NCBI GenBank assembly: GCA_947495685.1
Contig: CANLZY010000042.1
Location: 1 to 37,376 of the forward strand
Reading direction: 5' to 3'
DNA length: 37,376 nt
Origin: an uncultured Tropicimonas sp.
GTDB taxonomy: Bacteria > Pseudomonadota > Alphaproteobacteria > Rhodobacterales > Rhodobacteraceae
The position numbers and the translations under genes are program-made. How positions within the stretch are numbered: position 1 is the stretch's first letter; each line of letters begins with the position of its first letter. The notes beneath the pieces were generated by a model that ran no database searches, was not told the origin of the DNA, and saw only the letters and a program-made list of their open reading frames with translations. This document shows, one piece after another, positions 16,148-27,326 of the stretch.

Positions 16148-16310
16148 TTCTTTCCCTCCAAAGTTTAACATATTCCTAACAGGGATTGTGTTCCGTGTAC
16201 ACCGATTCTTGCTCAGAGGTGTGCGGTTGTGGAATTATATGTGTGCATTTACAGACGAATAGGTCATTCTGTTGCGAGGATGGAAACGATGCGCCGGGGG
16301 ACACCGCAGC

Positions 16311-17090
16311 ATGACAGATACGAAAACAGTGGAGGCGTCACCGCGACCTGAAATTGCCGAGCTGGACCGGAGCGATCTTCTGTATGCGCTCGATATGGGC
16401 TGGAAGGATTTCCGAAAGGCCCCCGGCATCGGCCTCGTGTTCAGCGGCGTTTACGTGCTGGGCGGTCTGTTGCTGATGTTCATCTCCGGGGGCTTCGTGA
16501 TGCAGACCCTGATCCTCGCGCTCGGCTTTCCGATCATTGCTCCCTTCGCGGCTGTTGGCCTGTACGAAACCAGCCGCCGCATAGAAGAGAACCGCCCACT
16601 GGACCTGTACCAGATCTTCGGCGTCGTCTGGCGCGAGAAGGATCGGCAGATTCCCTGGGTCGGCGCCATCATCGTCTTCTATTTTCTGTTCTACAGTTTC
16701 CTGGCCCACATGCTGTTCGCGCTCTTCATGGGGCTCAGCGTGATGACCAACATCTCTTCGTCGCTGGACGTGTTCCTGACGCCCAACGGATTGACGATGA
16801 TCGCGGTGGAACTGCTTGTTGGCGGTGTGCTCGCCTTCGTGCTGTTCGGCCTGACGGTGTTCAGTCTGCCGCTGCTGGTCGACAAGGAAATCGACTTCAT
16901 GACCGCGATGTTGCTCAGCTTCGAGGCGGTGCGCGAGAACATCGGTGTGATGTTGCTCTGGGCCCTGATTATCGCGGTCTACATCATCCTGGCGATGCTG
17001 CCCGCCTTTCTTGGCCTGTTCGTGGCGCTGCCGGTTCTGGGCCATGCGACGTGGCACCTCTATCGGCGCGCCCTGATCCACCCGGAGTGA
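16311..17090 (+). CDS. DUF2189 family membrane protein
   Basis: 259 residues with about six transmembrane segments after a soluble N-terminus (RPEIAELDRSDLLYALDMGWKDFRKAPGIGLVFSG). The phrases DLLYAL, GWKDFRKAP and LGFPIIAPFAAVGLYETSRR are typical of DUF2189 proteins, integral membrane proteins of unknown function in Proteobacteria. The ATG at 16311 leaves the conserved region complete; upstream in-frame starts add nothing recognisable. It is divergent from the VPLPA-CTERM gene, with about 160 bases between them, and has no obvious functional partner here. Confidence 0.78.
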   Translation: MTDTKTVEASPRPEIAELDRSDLLYALDMGWKDFRKAPGIGLVFSGVYVLGGLLLMFISGGFVMQTLILALGFPIIAPFAAVGLYETSRRIEENRPLDLYQIFGVVWREKDRQIPWVGAIIVFYFLFYSFLAHMLFALFMGLSVMTNISSSLDVFLTPNGLTMIAVELLVGGVLAFVLFGLTVFSLPLLVDKEIDFMTAMLLSFEAVRENIGVMLLWALIIAVYIILAMLPAFLGLFVALPVLGHATWHLYRRALIHPE

Positions 17091-17396
17091 ATACCCGGCC
17101 AACACCAACGTGTCCCTGTGCCAGTGCCTGAACCAACGTGACTGCGTTGCTCGTCTGGTTCAACTGCCGACACGATGCATCAACCCGGTGAAACCGGGCA
17201 CCGTTGACGTGAATGCTGGCAAGGACGCTACCCGCCAAGGGGGAGCGGGTGAGACATGCATGGAAGTGATCAAGGCTGTTGAAGCGCCTGGCTGGCGAGC
17301 GCCGCGCACCCTCATTGGTGTCGGTCAGACCGCACAACGGAAATCGGGCGAAGCTTGACCGCTCCGCCCGTCGTATCTTGCCCTGATCGTCAGGTA
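17091..17396. other. Gap without a supported gene
   Basis: Lies between the convergent DUF2189 and bactofilin genes. Small hairpins are present (for example CCCGGTGAAACCGGG near 17190), but no T-run marks a clear terminator. No gene or RNA could be recognised. Confidence 0.4.
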
Positions 17397-17891
17397 TCAA
17401 CCCTCGGTGGGGGCGCCGCCGGTTTTCCGGTTGCCGCCGGTGCTCAGCGGATCGTCCTGCCGCTGCACCGAGCCCTCGAAGTGGGCACCGCTCTCTATGG
17501 CGATGGTCTTGTGAATGATGTCTCCCTCGACCTTGGCGGTAGAGGTCAGGCGGACCTTCAGCCCGCGCACGCGGCCCACGATGCGCCCGTTGATCACCAC
17601 GTCGTCGGCAACGCATTCGCCCCGGATGGTGGCGTTCTCGCCGATGGTCAGCAGGTGAGCCCGGATGTCGCCTTCGACGGTGCCTTCGACCTGAATATCG
17701 CCGGTCGTCTTCAGGTTGCCGGTGATCGTCAGGTCCGACGACAGGACAGAGGCGGGGGGCTTGGCCTTTGGCGCAACCGGCTTGGCGTCCATCGCCGGCA
17801 TGCTGCCCGGCTTCTTTGCGGCCTCGGGTGCCTTGGAGGTTTCAGGGTCTTTGGCCGGGCCAGGCTCGTTGATTCGGCTCTTAGAAAACAT
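17397..17891 (-). CDS. Bactofilin
   Basis: 164 residues. A proline/alanine/lysine-rich N-terminal tail (about 1-50) precedes a polymer-forming domain with the repeated turns SSDLTITGNLKTTGDIQVEGTVEGDIRA, TIGENATIRGECVADDVVINGRIVGRVRG and VEGDIIHKTIAIESGAHFEGSV. This is the right-handed beta-helix pattern of bactofilins, cytoskeletal scaffolds that position cell-wall enzymes. Its start overlaps the end of the M23 peptidase gene by 11 bases, so the two are co-translated. Pairing of a bactofilin with an M23 peptidase is a common and functionally linked arrangement (cell-shape modules). Confidence 0.92.
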   Translation of the reverse strand: MFSKSRINEPGPAKDPETSKAPEAAKKPGSMPAMDAKPVAPKAKPPASVLSSDLTITGNLKTTGDIQVEGTVEGDIRAHLLTIGENATIRGECVADDVVINGRIVGRVRGLKVRLTSTAKVEGDIIHKTIAIESGAHFEGSVQRQDDPLSTGGNRKTGGAPTEG

Positions 17892-19251
17892 CTTTGGCTG
17901 CCTTGATAAAGTTCATCGGGTTTGTGGGTTTACCGTTCACCCGAACCTCATAGTGCAGGTGGGTGCCGGTTGACCGTCCGGTATTGCCCATATCACCGAT
18001 CCGCTGGCCTTTCGAGACCCTTTGGCCCTCTTTCACGCGAAGGCGCGACATGTGCCCGTACCAGGTTTCGATCCCGAACTCGTGCCGGACCTTGACCATC
18101 CGACCAAAGCCGGAATGCCACCCGGCCGTGATCACGACGCCGTCGGCAGTCGAATAGATCGGTGTGCCGTGGCTGGCTGCAAAGTCGGTGCCGTTGTGCA
18201 TGCGGCCCCAACGCGGGCCAAAGCCGCTGGTGAACCGGAACGAACTTTTCAGCGGCATGGCAAACGGCGCCTTGTCCGCGGCGATCCGGTAAAGGTTCAT
18301 CCGGTCAAGCCCCTTGAGCAGGGTGTTCGCGCGGGCTTCGTCGGCCGATGGTTCCATGCCCTTGGTGGAAAACGACATCGGAGTCAGAGGGCCGCCCTGG
18401 CCGGAATAGCCGCGCTTGACGGCGTCCAGCAGGCGCTCCGGCGGCAGGCCGGCCGAGGTGAACATCTTTTCCAGAGGTTGCACCGAAACCGTCAGGGCCT
18501 CTTCGAGTTGGGTGAAGATCTTGTCGTTGCGGTCGAGAATCAGATCCCGCTCAAAGGCAATCGCCTCGGCTTCGTCCAGGGCCAGTTCGGCTTCGCTGGC
18601 CATATGGTCCCGCTCGGCTGCGGTCTTTTCCAAGGCGTCGTTCAGGAATGCCAGCGTCGCGTCGACATCGTCCAGAGAGTTGCGCTCTCCCTCGGCTTCG
18701 GCGCGGCCTTCCAGCACCGCAACGACCTCTTCCTTTTCGTCAATCGCGGCATCGCGGTCCGACATCGTGTTGCGCAGGGTCGACTGGATGACCCGGATGC
18801 CCGTTTCCAGCTCGCGTCGGCGGTCTTCGGAGGCCAGCAGCTTCGACTGCATCGAAGAGACCTGCGTCAGAGCGGCGTTGAAACGCTCGTGCGCGGTCAG
18901 GGCTTCGGCATCGGCCGCTTCGCGGGCCTCGGACAGGCTGTTCAGGCGCTCTTCGTAGAGCGACTGGTCGCGTCGCGCCTGTTCCCGAATGTTGCCGGCG
19001 CCAATCGATTCCATCAGCAGGACGGAGGAGGCGATGATCGCCCAGGAGATTGTTGCCGCGGAGCCCAGGACAACCAATGCTTGGGTGCCTGGACGGAGCC
19101 TTATGAACCGGGTCTTGCTGTCAGAGCGCAGGAAAAGCCTCTGCTCCGGAAACCAACGCTCAAGAAAACTGTGAATTCGATCATTTAGTCGTGTACGCAA
19201 AGCCCGCCCTCGTCCCCTGGAACACTTTGTTGTTTTTGCACTGTCGGTCAT
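17881..19251 (-). CDS. M23-family peptidoglycan endopeptidase with membrane anchor and coiled coil
   Basis: 456 residues from the ATG at 19251; longer frames reach 19524 without family features. A basic N-terminal part is followed by one membrane segment (ALVVLGSAATISWAIIASSVLL), then a long coiled coil (about 95-310, rich in Glu, Ala and Arg) and the LytM/M23 domain. Zinc and catalytic residues are visible: H352 and D356 in HNGTD, H400 in YGHM, and H431 and H433 in THLHYEVRVNG. It cuts peptide cross-links in the periplasm. The downstream bactofilin overlaps it, and the pair probably shapes the cell or its envelope locally. Confidence 0.9.
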   Translation of the reverse strand: MTDSAKTTKCSRGRGRALRTRLNDRIHSFLERWFPEQRLFLRSDSKTRFIRLRPGTQALVVLGSAATISWAIIASSVLLMESIGAGNIREQARRDQSLYEERLNSLSEAREAADAEALTAHERFNAALTQVSSMQSKLLASEDRRRELETGIRVIQSTLRNTMSDRDAAIDEKEEVVAVLEGRAEAEGERNSLDDVDATLAFLNDALEKTAAERDHMASEAELALDEAEAIAFERDLILDRNDKIFTQLEEALTVSVQPLEKMFTSAGLPPERLLDAVKRGYSGQGGPLTPMSFSTKGMEPSADEARANTLLKGLDRMNLYRIAADKAPFAMPLKSSFRFTSGFGPRWGRMHNGTDFAASHGTPIYSTADGVVITAGWHSGFGRMVKVRHEFGIETWYGHMSRLRVKEGQRVSKGQRIGDMGNTGRSTGTHLHYEVRVNGKPTNPMNFIKAAKDVF

Positions 19252-19932
19252 CCCCAACCGAAAATGCGTCTCACTCGGGAGTAGGGTGCACACCGGTCCG
19301 GCGCAAGAATTTTGGGCTATTTCCGGCATTTGGTCGCGGATTCTGACCAAAACAGGCGAAAACTTGCCTATTGCGCGGACCCATCCGAAGATCTGTCCTG
19401 TTGGGAGAGGTGACAGATTTGTCCGTGATCCGATGCTTGTCGGGGCCAGGTCATGCGGTCGGCAAGGCGATAACCTGCCACGCACGGTCAATCGGACTGT
19501 GACGGCAAAATCAGCCCGCAACATGCTCTTTCAAGACGTGCGGCTACTCCTCCTTGGGTCGGATTTGTCACCAGGTGGCGTGTCTACAGCCTCCGAGCAA
19601 GGTGCGCAGGGCGCCAACACCTTTTCGATCTGTTCCAAATCGTGGATGACAAGACCACCGAAAGTGGGGACCTGATCCGCGAGAGACAGGCACAGATCTC
19701 GCGTGGTACTTGCGGGTTCCGACGCGTTGAGCGACGCTGCTCCGCCGCGACTTGCCAGCCTTGCCGGCGTTCGGCTCCCTGGTTGTTGGGCGCAGCGGCT
19801 TTCAGCGGGAACGGTCAGATCATCCGTTCTGGTGGTCGCTGGTCGCGGCCATTTTCCATAGGGCGGTTGAGGTCTGGCTGCCTTGGCTCACGGTACCGCG
19901 AAGCGCTTCGCGAGTCGGATGGTTGGCGTCGC
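19252..19932. other. Gap upstream of the M23 gene
   Basis: No gene is supported. It should contain the promoter of the M23-bactofilin pair. The 16-base sequence at 19841-19856 is identical to one at 10620-10635. I see no RNA gene. Confidence 0.4.
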
Positions 19933-19970
19933 GAAAACGAAAACGCCCCGCAACCGAAGTTACGGGGCGT
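19933..19970 (-). terminator. Rho-independent terminator of the FadL-type gene
   Basis: On the minus strand ACGCCCCG pairs with CGGGGCGT (19943-19950 with 19963-19970). An inner AAC/GTT pair closes a four-base loop, followed by TTTTCGTTTT. It lies about 55 bases after the stop of the outer-membrane protein gene. Confidence 0.85.
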
Positions 19971-20025
19971 CGTCTGATATCTTGGGCTGGCCCGCTCCCG
20001 TGCAGGGAGCGATGGCCGATTGCGA

Positions 20026-21291
20026 TCAGAATTCGTAGCCGATGCGCAGCCCGATGGACAACGCGTGGTTGTCGGTGAAATCGGCGCGGGCCACGTCGGG
20101 TGTGCCGGTTTCGGGATGGGCGTCGCCAAGCCAGGTATAACGTGCGCCGCCCGAGATCTTGATGTCGCCCATGTCATAGGACGCGCCAAGCGCAACGGCC
20201 CACAGGCCGTTCGTCGGCGCCAGCGGCGAGACCAGTTTCTCGGTTTCGGCTTCGTAGCTGACAGCCAGCGAGCCCGACCACTGATCGGTGAAACGACGAC
20301 CGACACCGATCTGGTACGTGGTGGTGTCCTCCAACTCCACCAAACCGCTGCCGGTGGTGTTCATGAAGTTTTTCGGGTCGATGCGGAACTCGCTCCAGTC
20401 CACCCAGCGAATGGAGCCAAAGACCAGCGTGTCTTCGGCAACGCCAGACTGGAAGTCGAGAACCAGCGATTGGGGCGTCTTGACCTCGGTCGTGGATTCT
20501 CCATCGTACGGATTGACCGAAATCAGGCCGTAGACAGGATGGTTGACCAGAACGTTCGGCCCTGCCTCCTTGGTCTTCATTTCGTGCGTGATGTCGGAGT
20601 TGTAGGTCAGCGAGACGCGCAGCGCGATATCCGGAATCTCGTAGGCAGCGCCAATCACATAGCCAAGGGCGGTGTCACGCTCCAGTTCGACGTTGTAGCC
20701 ATTGGCCGTTCCCAGGGCTTCGCCAACGGGCGGCGGAGCCACCGATCCGATGATGGCGTTCATGCCTTCGGTCGGGCCATAGGCGGTACCGCTGAGATTG
20801 ATATCGCCCTCGGCGGTCTGGATGCGGATACCACCGTGAGCGCTCCAGCGCTCGGTGAACTTGTAGCGCAACAGGGCCGTGATGGCGTTGGTTTCAGCCA
20901 GCGCGCTGGTGCCGCCCAGTTCGCTTGAATCCGGGTCGCCAGAATACGACACGTCGGCGCCGTAGGGTTGGTCGAAGATCAGCGCCCCCGACAGCTGGTC
21001 GGTGAACTGCATCTTGAGCGCCGCGCCGACATTCCAGAAACTGTTGCCCACGTCATTGTAGGCAATGCCCGCGGGAACATCATACCCGATCGCGGCAAAC
21101 CGATCGTCGCCAAACCCCTTGCCGCTCAGGTCCGGCATTGTGTTGGCAAAGGACAGCTCAAGATAATTGCCGGTCTCGCCACCTTTTTCGAACAAGGCGT
21201 TGATAGGCTGTCCGGTTCGGTCAAGTCCGCCAGCGACGGCTCCCCCAGCCGTCATGGCGATGACCGAGATACTGGTCACTAGCGTCTTCAT
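20026..21291 (-). CDS. FadL-family outer-membrane transport protein
   Basis: 421 residues. A signal peptide (MKTLVTSISVIAMTAGGAVA) is followed by GGLDRTGQPINALFEKGG, the N-terminal hatch-type region, and then alternating beta-strands ending in a terminal aromatic residue (IGLRIGYEF), as in OMPP1/FadL/TodX porins. Segments such as ALKMQFTDQLSGALIFDQPYGADVSY and TALLRYKFTERWSAHGGIRIQ are typical of the family. It allows long-chain fatty acids or other hydrophobic compounds through the outer membrane. It has its own downstream terminator and lies 170 bases after the DMT transporter gene on the same strand. Confidence 0.88.
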   Translation of the reverse strand: MKTLVTSISVIAMTAGGAVAGGLDRTGQPINALFEKGGETGNYLELSFANTMPDLSGKGFGDDRFAAIGYDVPAGIAYNDVGNSFWNVGAALKMQFTDQLSGALIFDQPYGADVSYSGDPDSSELGGTSALAETNAITALLRYKFTERWSAHGGIRIQTAEGDINLSGTAYGPTEGMNAIIGSVAPPPVGEALGTANGYNVELERDTALGYVIGAAYEIPDIALRVSLTYNSDITHEMKTKEAGPNVLVNHPVYGLISVNPYDGESTTEVKTPQSLVLDFQSGVAEDTLVFGSIRWVDWSEFRIDPKNFMNTTGSGLVELEDTTTYQIGVGRRFTDQWSGSLAVSYEAETEKLVSPLAPTNGLWAVALGASYDMGDIKISGGARYTWLGDAHPETGTPDVARADFTDNHALSIGLRIGYEF

Positions 21292-21461
21292 TTCTGTTCT
21301 CTTCCCTCGTCGGAGTAGTTGGCGGCGTGCCCGTCACACCGCGTTTTTTGTATTTTGTGGCTCGGACCCTAGAGATTCGTTTCTGCGCAGGTCAATTTTT
21401 ACGCTGGGTCACAACCGTGGGTCACGGGGGCTGCGACAATCGGATCACGATTTTCGTTGCG

Positions 21462-22349
21462 TCACTTTGGCAGCGAGAGCGGGACCTTGCTGGCGCCGCG
21501 CAGATTCAGCCAGTTTGCGACCAGAATCACGAGCGCCCCCAGAATGACGATCGCATCGAGGGATTCGCCATAGAAAAGCAGTCCGATGGTTGCCAGAACC
21601 GGCAGGCGCAGGAAATCCATCGGCATCACCATCGCCGCAGGTGCGAGCGACAACGCTGTCGACAGGCAGAAATGAGCAGCAAGCCCGGTGGCGCCGATCA
21701 ACGCCAGCCAGGGCAGTGCATTCATGGTGGGCACGGCGATGTCGCCATCGATGCCCGCACAGACCAGCCCCATGATCGCCTGCATGAGGGTCAGCCAGAA
21801 CATGATGCAGGTGATGGTCTCGGTTCGGGTCAATCGGCGGGTCAGCAGGGCAGACAAGGCGAACCCGATGGCCGAGGCCGCAGCGGCGATCATGGGTGGT
21901 GTTATGCCACCGATCTGCGGTCGTACGACGATCAGGACGCCGGCAAAACCGACGAGGGCGGCGAGCGCCCGGATCGGGGTCAATCGTTCGCCAAGAACAA
22001 ACGGCGCAAGCAGCGCCACCCAGATCGGCGAGGTGAATTCCAGCGAGATAACCTGTGCCAGCGGGATCAGGGCCAAGGCATAGAACCACAGGTTCTGCCC
22101 CGTGAAATGGCAAATGTTCCGCACCAGCTGCAGACCCAGATTATGGGTTGTGACCTGTTTCAATGCCCCCGTTGCGCCGCCCACGATCAACACGATGCAG
22201 AAGCTGACAATCGAGCGGTAGAGCATGATCTCGAACGTGTCGTGATCAAGCGACACCGCCCGACCCGCAACCGCCATCAGCGAAAAGGAAGAGATCGCAC
22301 CAACCATCCAGAACGCGGCGCGCAGCGGTTGAGCCTGTGGTTGGGTCAT
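21462..22349 (-). CDS. DMT-superfamily (EamA) transporter
   Basis: 295 residues with ten hydrophobic segments in two EamA repeats. The first covers about residues 10-145 (SFSLMAVAGRAVS, YRSIVSFCIVLIVGG, NLWFYALALIPLAQVISLEFTSPIWVALLAPFVLGERL). The second covers about 150-285 (IGFALSALLTRRLTRTETITCIMFW, AMVMPMDFLRLPVLATIGLLFYGE). Such proteins export metabolites or amino acids; the substrate is not evident. The ATG at 22349 lies 25 bases after the GT8 gene; a longer start would overlap that gene. It is the last gene of the guaA-ABM-GT8-DMT series. Confidence 0.85.
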   Translation of the reverse strand: MTQPQAQPLRAAFWMVGAISSFSLMAVAGRAVSLDHDTFEIMLYRSIVSFCIVLIVGGATGALKQVTTHNLGLQLVRNICHFTGQNLWFYALALIPLAQVISLEFTSPIWVALLAPFVLGERLTPIRALAALVGFAGVLIVVRPQIGGITPPMIAAAASAIGFALSALLTRRLTRTETITCIMFWLTLMQAIMGLVCAGIDGDIAVPTMNALPWLALIGATGLAAHFCLSTALSLAPAAMVMPMDFLRLPVLATIGLLFYGESLDAIVILGALVILVANWLNLRGASKVPLSLPK

Positions 22350-22374
22350 CGAGCGGTTCTCGTCACCGGAATTG

Positions 22375-23313
22375 TCACGGCCAGAGCGCCCGACCGAGGA
22401 CTGTTTCGCAGGCGGCGCGTTCAACCTGGAATTCGGCCCAGTACCGGGTCCGCAAGCGGCGTTCCAGCGGTTTGGTCAACAGGTGCAACTTGAACGGGGG
22501 GCTGGAAGCCTGCCAGGGCTTTTCAAAGCCGGTATAATGGATGATCGCGGGGTCCTCGCGGCTGTCCCGGAACCAGTCTCGCAAGTCGGCCGGGACATAG
22601 GAACTGGCGGTGCGCGGATTGCCCCAGCCGGAATTCCACGTCGGATCGAGCGTCAGCGTGCTGTCGCGGAACACCATGTTCAGCCAGTCCTGATCGCGCG
22701 AGGTGTACTTGGCCGTGGCTTCGATATCCATCATCCGGTCGGCCAACCCACTGGCATGGATCTGGTCGAGGTCCAGAAGCATGACGCCGGAATTGAAGTA
22801 TTGCCGCATGTCGAGGTTATCGAGCCGTTGCCCGCGTCGCAGGGTCTTTTCGCCAGCCTTGCGGGCGGCGGAGGCGCGTGAGTGGGCGTGGCGCTCCAGG
22901 ATCACCCGAACACCGGGGGCGAGCGCCGCGCCGATGCATTTTCCCTGCAAGTCAGTCTGCCACAGCGGTGTCAGATCGTGGCGGGCCAGCGCATCGCCGT
23001 CCAGATAGATGACGCGCCCAGTATGGAGTTGCGGCATCAGCAGGCGTGACCGGGCGGCTAGTGGCAGGCGCCCTCGGGGCAGGTGGTGCCAGACCGACAG
23101 GTCGACTTCGCGCAGCGACAGGTCTGCCTGCGGAAAGGCGGCCTGCAATGCTGAAACGTCGGCAGCGATCTTTTCGCCGTCAAATGTCGGGTGCAGGGTG
23201 ACGCGGACAGGTCCGGCAATGCGCGAGAGCACGGAATGTAGCGAGACAAGCGTACAGGGCGCAAAGGTGTCGTCGAAGAAATAGACGACATGCGGCGTCT
23301 CCGGCAGGGTCAT
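22375..23313 (-). CDS. Glycosyltransferase family 8 protein
   Basis: 312 residues. The metal-binding DxD motif is D105-G-D107 in VIYLDGDALARHDLTPLW. NSGVMLLDL, DQDWLNMVF and the late IIHYTGFEKPW are further GT8 signatures of UDP-sugar-dependent retaining transferases, as in lipopolysaccharide galactosyl- or glucosyltransferases. There is no signal peptide. Its start overlaps the ABM gene stop by four bases (ATGA), so it is translated with that gene. The acceptor is unknown; an envelope or capsule sugar is likely. Confidence 0.88.
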   Translation of the reverse strand: MTLPETPHVVYFFDDTFAPCTLVSLHSVLSRIAGPVRVTLHPTFDGEKIAADVSALQAAFPQADLSLREVDLSVWHHLPRGRLPLAARSRLLMPQLHTGRVIYLDGDALARHDLTPLWQTDLQGKCIGAALAPGVRVILERHAHSRASAARKAGEKTLRRGQRLDNLDMRQYFNSGVMLLDLDQIHASGLADRMMDIEATAKYTSRDQDWLNMVFRDSTLTLDPTWNSGWGNPRTASSYVPADLRDWFRDSREDPAIIHYTGFEKPWQASSPPFKLHLLTKPLERRLRTRYWAEFQVERAACETVLGRALWP

Positions 23314-23581
23314 TCCGACGTGTCCTCGACCTCTACATGCGGCGGCAACCCGGCGTCGCCCCGGCCCCAGTCCCAGGCCAACGTGCGGGCCTGGTGGGCC
23401 TCAAAGGCGGCACGATCCGTGAAACGTTCCGACACGATGAAGCGGCCGGGGATTGTGGGATGCGCAACAACCTCGAACCGCTGGCAGCCGGGTTCGGCGC
23501 GGGACAAGCGAATATGCTCCGGCAGCGCGGCGGTAATCTGCTCCAACCGGTCGGCAGGTACGTCGATATGGCCGGTCAGGA

Positions 23582-23591
<10 letters not shown>
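23310..23591 (-). CDS. Antibiotic biosynthesis monooxygenase (ABM) domain protein
   Basis: 93 residues, of the size and pattern of the ferredoxin-like ABM/quinol-monooxygenase fold: [39 protein letters not shown], then [21 protein letters not shown]. These small dimeric proteins often oxidise aromatic or quinone substrates or detoxify reactive compounds. It overlaps guaA by about ten bases upstream and the GT8 gene by four downstream. Confidence 0.82.
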
Positions 23592-25144
<1,553 letters not shown>

Positions 25145-25632
25145 GTTGACTGACTAGGGCGGGTGCGCCGTGGGTGCAAGAGTTGAGAGCGGGGAGGGGC
25201 TATCCGCCCGCAGCAATCCCCCGAGGATATTGTCGAGAGAAGAAGATGGGCCGGATCGCGGGGCATTGCGAATGGCTAGCTCGTCCAAGGCAAAGACATG
25301 CGCGCCCGTATTGGTGCGGCAGGCTTGCGGGACTGGTGCAGCGCACAAGCTTAAAGGGCAGGGGCGGTGTGTTGGAGCAAGACCGTCTGTCACAGATGGC
25401 GGGGCGGATCGATCCGACAAGGGCACGCAATCGCCAGGTCGGGATATGAACCCACGTCATTAGGGTGTTGTGCGCAATTGCATGGGCTGCGGGCAAGACA
25501 TGTTTACAGGAGCACAACGGTGGTTTGCGTCGCCGGGATGTCGCTTTTCCCCCCAAGGTGCCGCAAACCGAGGCCGCTTGGCGGGCTTTGATGCGATACA
25601 CCCAACAGAACCTTGATGGCGGGGAATGCAAC
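25145..25632. other. Gap between guaA and the MttB-family gene
   Basis: About 490 bases between divergent genes that must hold both promoters. An open frame in phase with the downstream gene begins at 25465, but its 56 residues have no family features. I could not recognise a tRNA, riboswitch or repeat. Confidence 0.45.
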
Positions 25633-27171
25633 ATGGTGGATTCGGCGACACAACGGCGCACACGAGGCGGTGGCGGGGCGGCCCGGCGGGCGGAACGGAC
25701 GGCGATTCGAATCGAGAGCGCGCGATATATCGAACGAAACATCCCGAATCTCGACATGCTTTCGGACGAAGCGCTTGATCTGATCGAGTACAATGCCGAA
25801 ACGGTGCTTGAAGAGATCGGTGTCGCCTTTGTCGACAACCCTGTCGCCTTGCAACGCTGGCGCGACGTCGGGGCCTCTGTCACGGAAGAGCGGGTTCGCA
25901 TTCCGCGTGGACTTGCCCGCAAGCTGTGCGCGACTGCGCCGTCCAGATTCACGCAGCATGCTCGCAACCCTGAGCGGTCGGTGGAGATTGGTGGGCGCAA
26001 CCTTGTGCTGGCACCGGTCTATGGACCGCCCTTCGTTCGGGACGTCCATGGTGGTCGGCGCTATGCCACGATCGAAGATTTCCGGAACTTCGTGAAGCTC
26101 GGCTACATGTCGAAATGGCTGCATCATTCTGGTGGCACGGTCTGCGAACCGACCGATGTCGCGGTGAACAAGCGGCACCTCGACATGCTGCACGCCCACA
26201 TGACCCTGTCCGACAAGCCCTTCATGGGATCTGTAACCGAGTCAAGCCGGGCACGAGATTCGGTCGAGATGTGCGAAATCCTGTTCGGCGGTCTGAACGA
26301 CCGAACGGTGATGACGTCGCTGATCAACATCAACTCGCCGTTGACCTTCGATTCGACGATGATGGGAGCGTTGGAGGTTTATGCTGCGGCGAACCAGGCC
26401 TGTATCATCTCGCCCTTTATCGTCGGGGGCGCGATGGCGCCGGTGTCGATTGTCGGGACGCTGACGCAGGTTCTGGCCGAGGTTCTTGCCGGGGTTGCCT
26501 ATTCCCAGATGATCCGGCCGGGAGCCCCGGTGATCATGGGGGCCTTCGTGACCTCGATCGACATGAATTCCGGTGCGCCGACCTTTGGCACGCCGGAGGC
26601 CTCGCAGATCACCTATGGGGCGGGCCAACTGGCGCGTCGCCTTGGGCTACCGTACCGGTCGGCGGGGGCGTTCAACGGGTCCAAGTTGCCAGACGCCCAG
26701 GCGGCCTATGAAACCGCGAACTCGTTGAACGCTGGCTTGCTGTCTGGCGTTAATTTCATGTTGCATTCCTGTGGCTGGCTCGAAGGCGGACTCGTCTCGT
26801 CCTTCGAGAAATTCGTCATGGATGCCGATCAATTGGGAATTCTGCATCGGCTGGCCGAAGGCGTGCAGATCGACGAGGAGGCCCAGGCGATGGATGCAAT
26901 CCGCGAAGTCGGACCGGGCGGCCACTACCTCGGTTGCGAGCACACACAGCGGAATTTCAAGAAAGCGTTCTGGCGCACGGACTTGCTCGACTACAAACCG
27001 TTCGAGACATGGTCCGAGGACGGTGCGCGCGATACCGTCGCGTTGGCAGCCGCGCGGGTCGAGAAGATGCTGTCGGAGTACCGGGAACCGGTGCTGGACC
27101 CGGCGATACGGGAAGCGCTGGATGCCTTTGTGGCCGAACGGAAGGCCGCGGAAGCAGACGCATTCGTCTGA
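25633..27171 (+). CDS. Trimethylamine/glycine-betaine methyltransferase family protein (MttB-like, without pyrrolysine)
   Basis: 512 residues. A family core is visible: GRRYATIEDFRNFVKLGYMSKWLHHSGGTVCEPTDV, VMTSLININSPLTFDSTMMGALEVYAAANQACIISPFIVGGAMAPVSIVGTLTQVLAE and later LHSCGWLEGGLVSSFEKFVMDADQLG. True MttB carries a pyrrolysine encoded by an in-frame TAG; this gene has none, so it belongs to the wider group whose studied members demethylate glycine betaine, proline betaine, carnitine or related quaternary amines to a corrinoid protein. No corrinoid protein gene is adjacent. The ATG at 25633 has GCGGGGA upstream. Roseobacters carry many such genes. Confidence 0.88.
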   Translation: MVDSATQRRTRGGGGAARRAERTAIRIESARYIERNIPNLDMLSDEALDLIEYNAETVLEEIGVAFVDNPVALQRWRDVGASVTEERVRIPRGLARKLCATAPSRFTQHARNPERSVEIGGRNLVLAPVYGPPFVRDVHGGRRYATIEDFRNFVKLGYMSKWLHHSGGTVCEPTDVAVNKRHLDMLHAHMTLSDKPFMGSVTESSRARDSVEMCEILFGGLNDRTVMTSLININSPLTFDSTMMGALEVYAAANQACIISPFIVGGAMAPVSIVGTLTQVLAEVLAGVAYSQMIRPGAPVIMGAFVTSIDMNSGAPTFGTPEASQITYGAGQLARRLGLPYRSAGAFNGSKLPDAQAAYETANSLNAGLLSGVNFMLHSCGWLEGGLVSSFEKFVMDADQLGILHRLAEGVQIDEEAQAMDAIREVGPGGHYLGCEHTQRNFKKAFWRTDLLDYKPFETWSEDGARDTVALAAARVEKMLSEYREPVLDPAIREALDAFVAERKAAEADAFV

Positions 27172-27326
27172 GTGTGAACAGGCGGTAACCGGACCGCTTG
27201 CCGAGGTCATTCTGGTGTATCGTCGCCCGGCGGACCAGCAAGAGACAGGCGGCAAAGCGACGGTCGATTGTCAGGTTGGGCACGACGCGCCGGCTCCCTT
27301 CCGGGAACCGGTCGCCTTGCGGCCGA

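Noticed and set aside
25170-25463. Open frames between guaA and the MttB-like gene
   Set aside because: Arg/Pro-rich translations without recognisable domains; also examined for a tRNA, but no T-arm consensus or cloverleaf was convincing.
25633-27171. Pyrrolysine-containing MttB
   Set aside because: There is no in-frame TAG; the frame is open throughout, so it belongs to the non-pyrrolysine part of the family.
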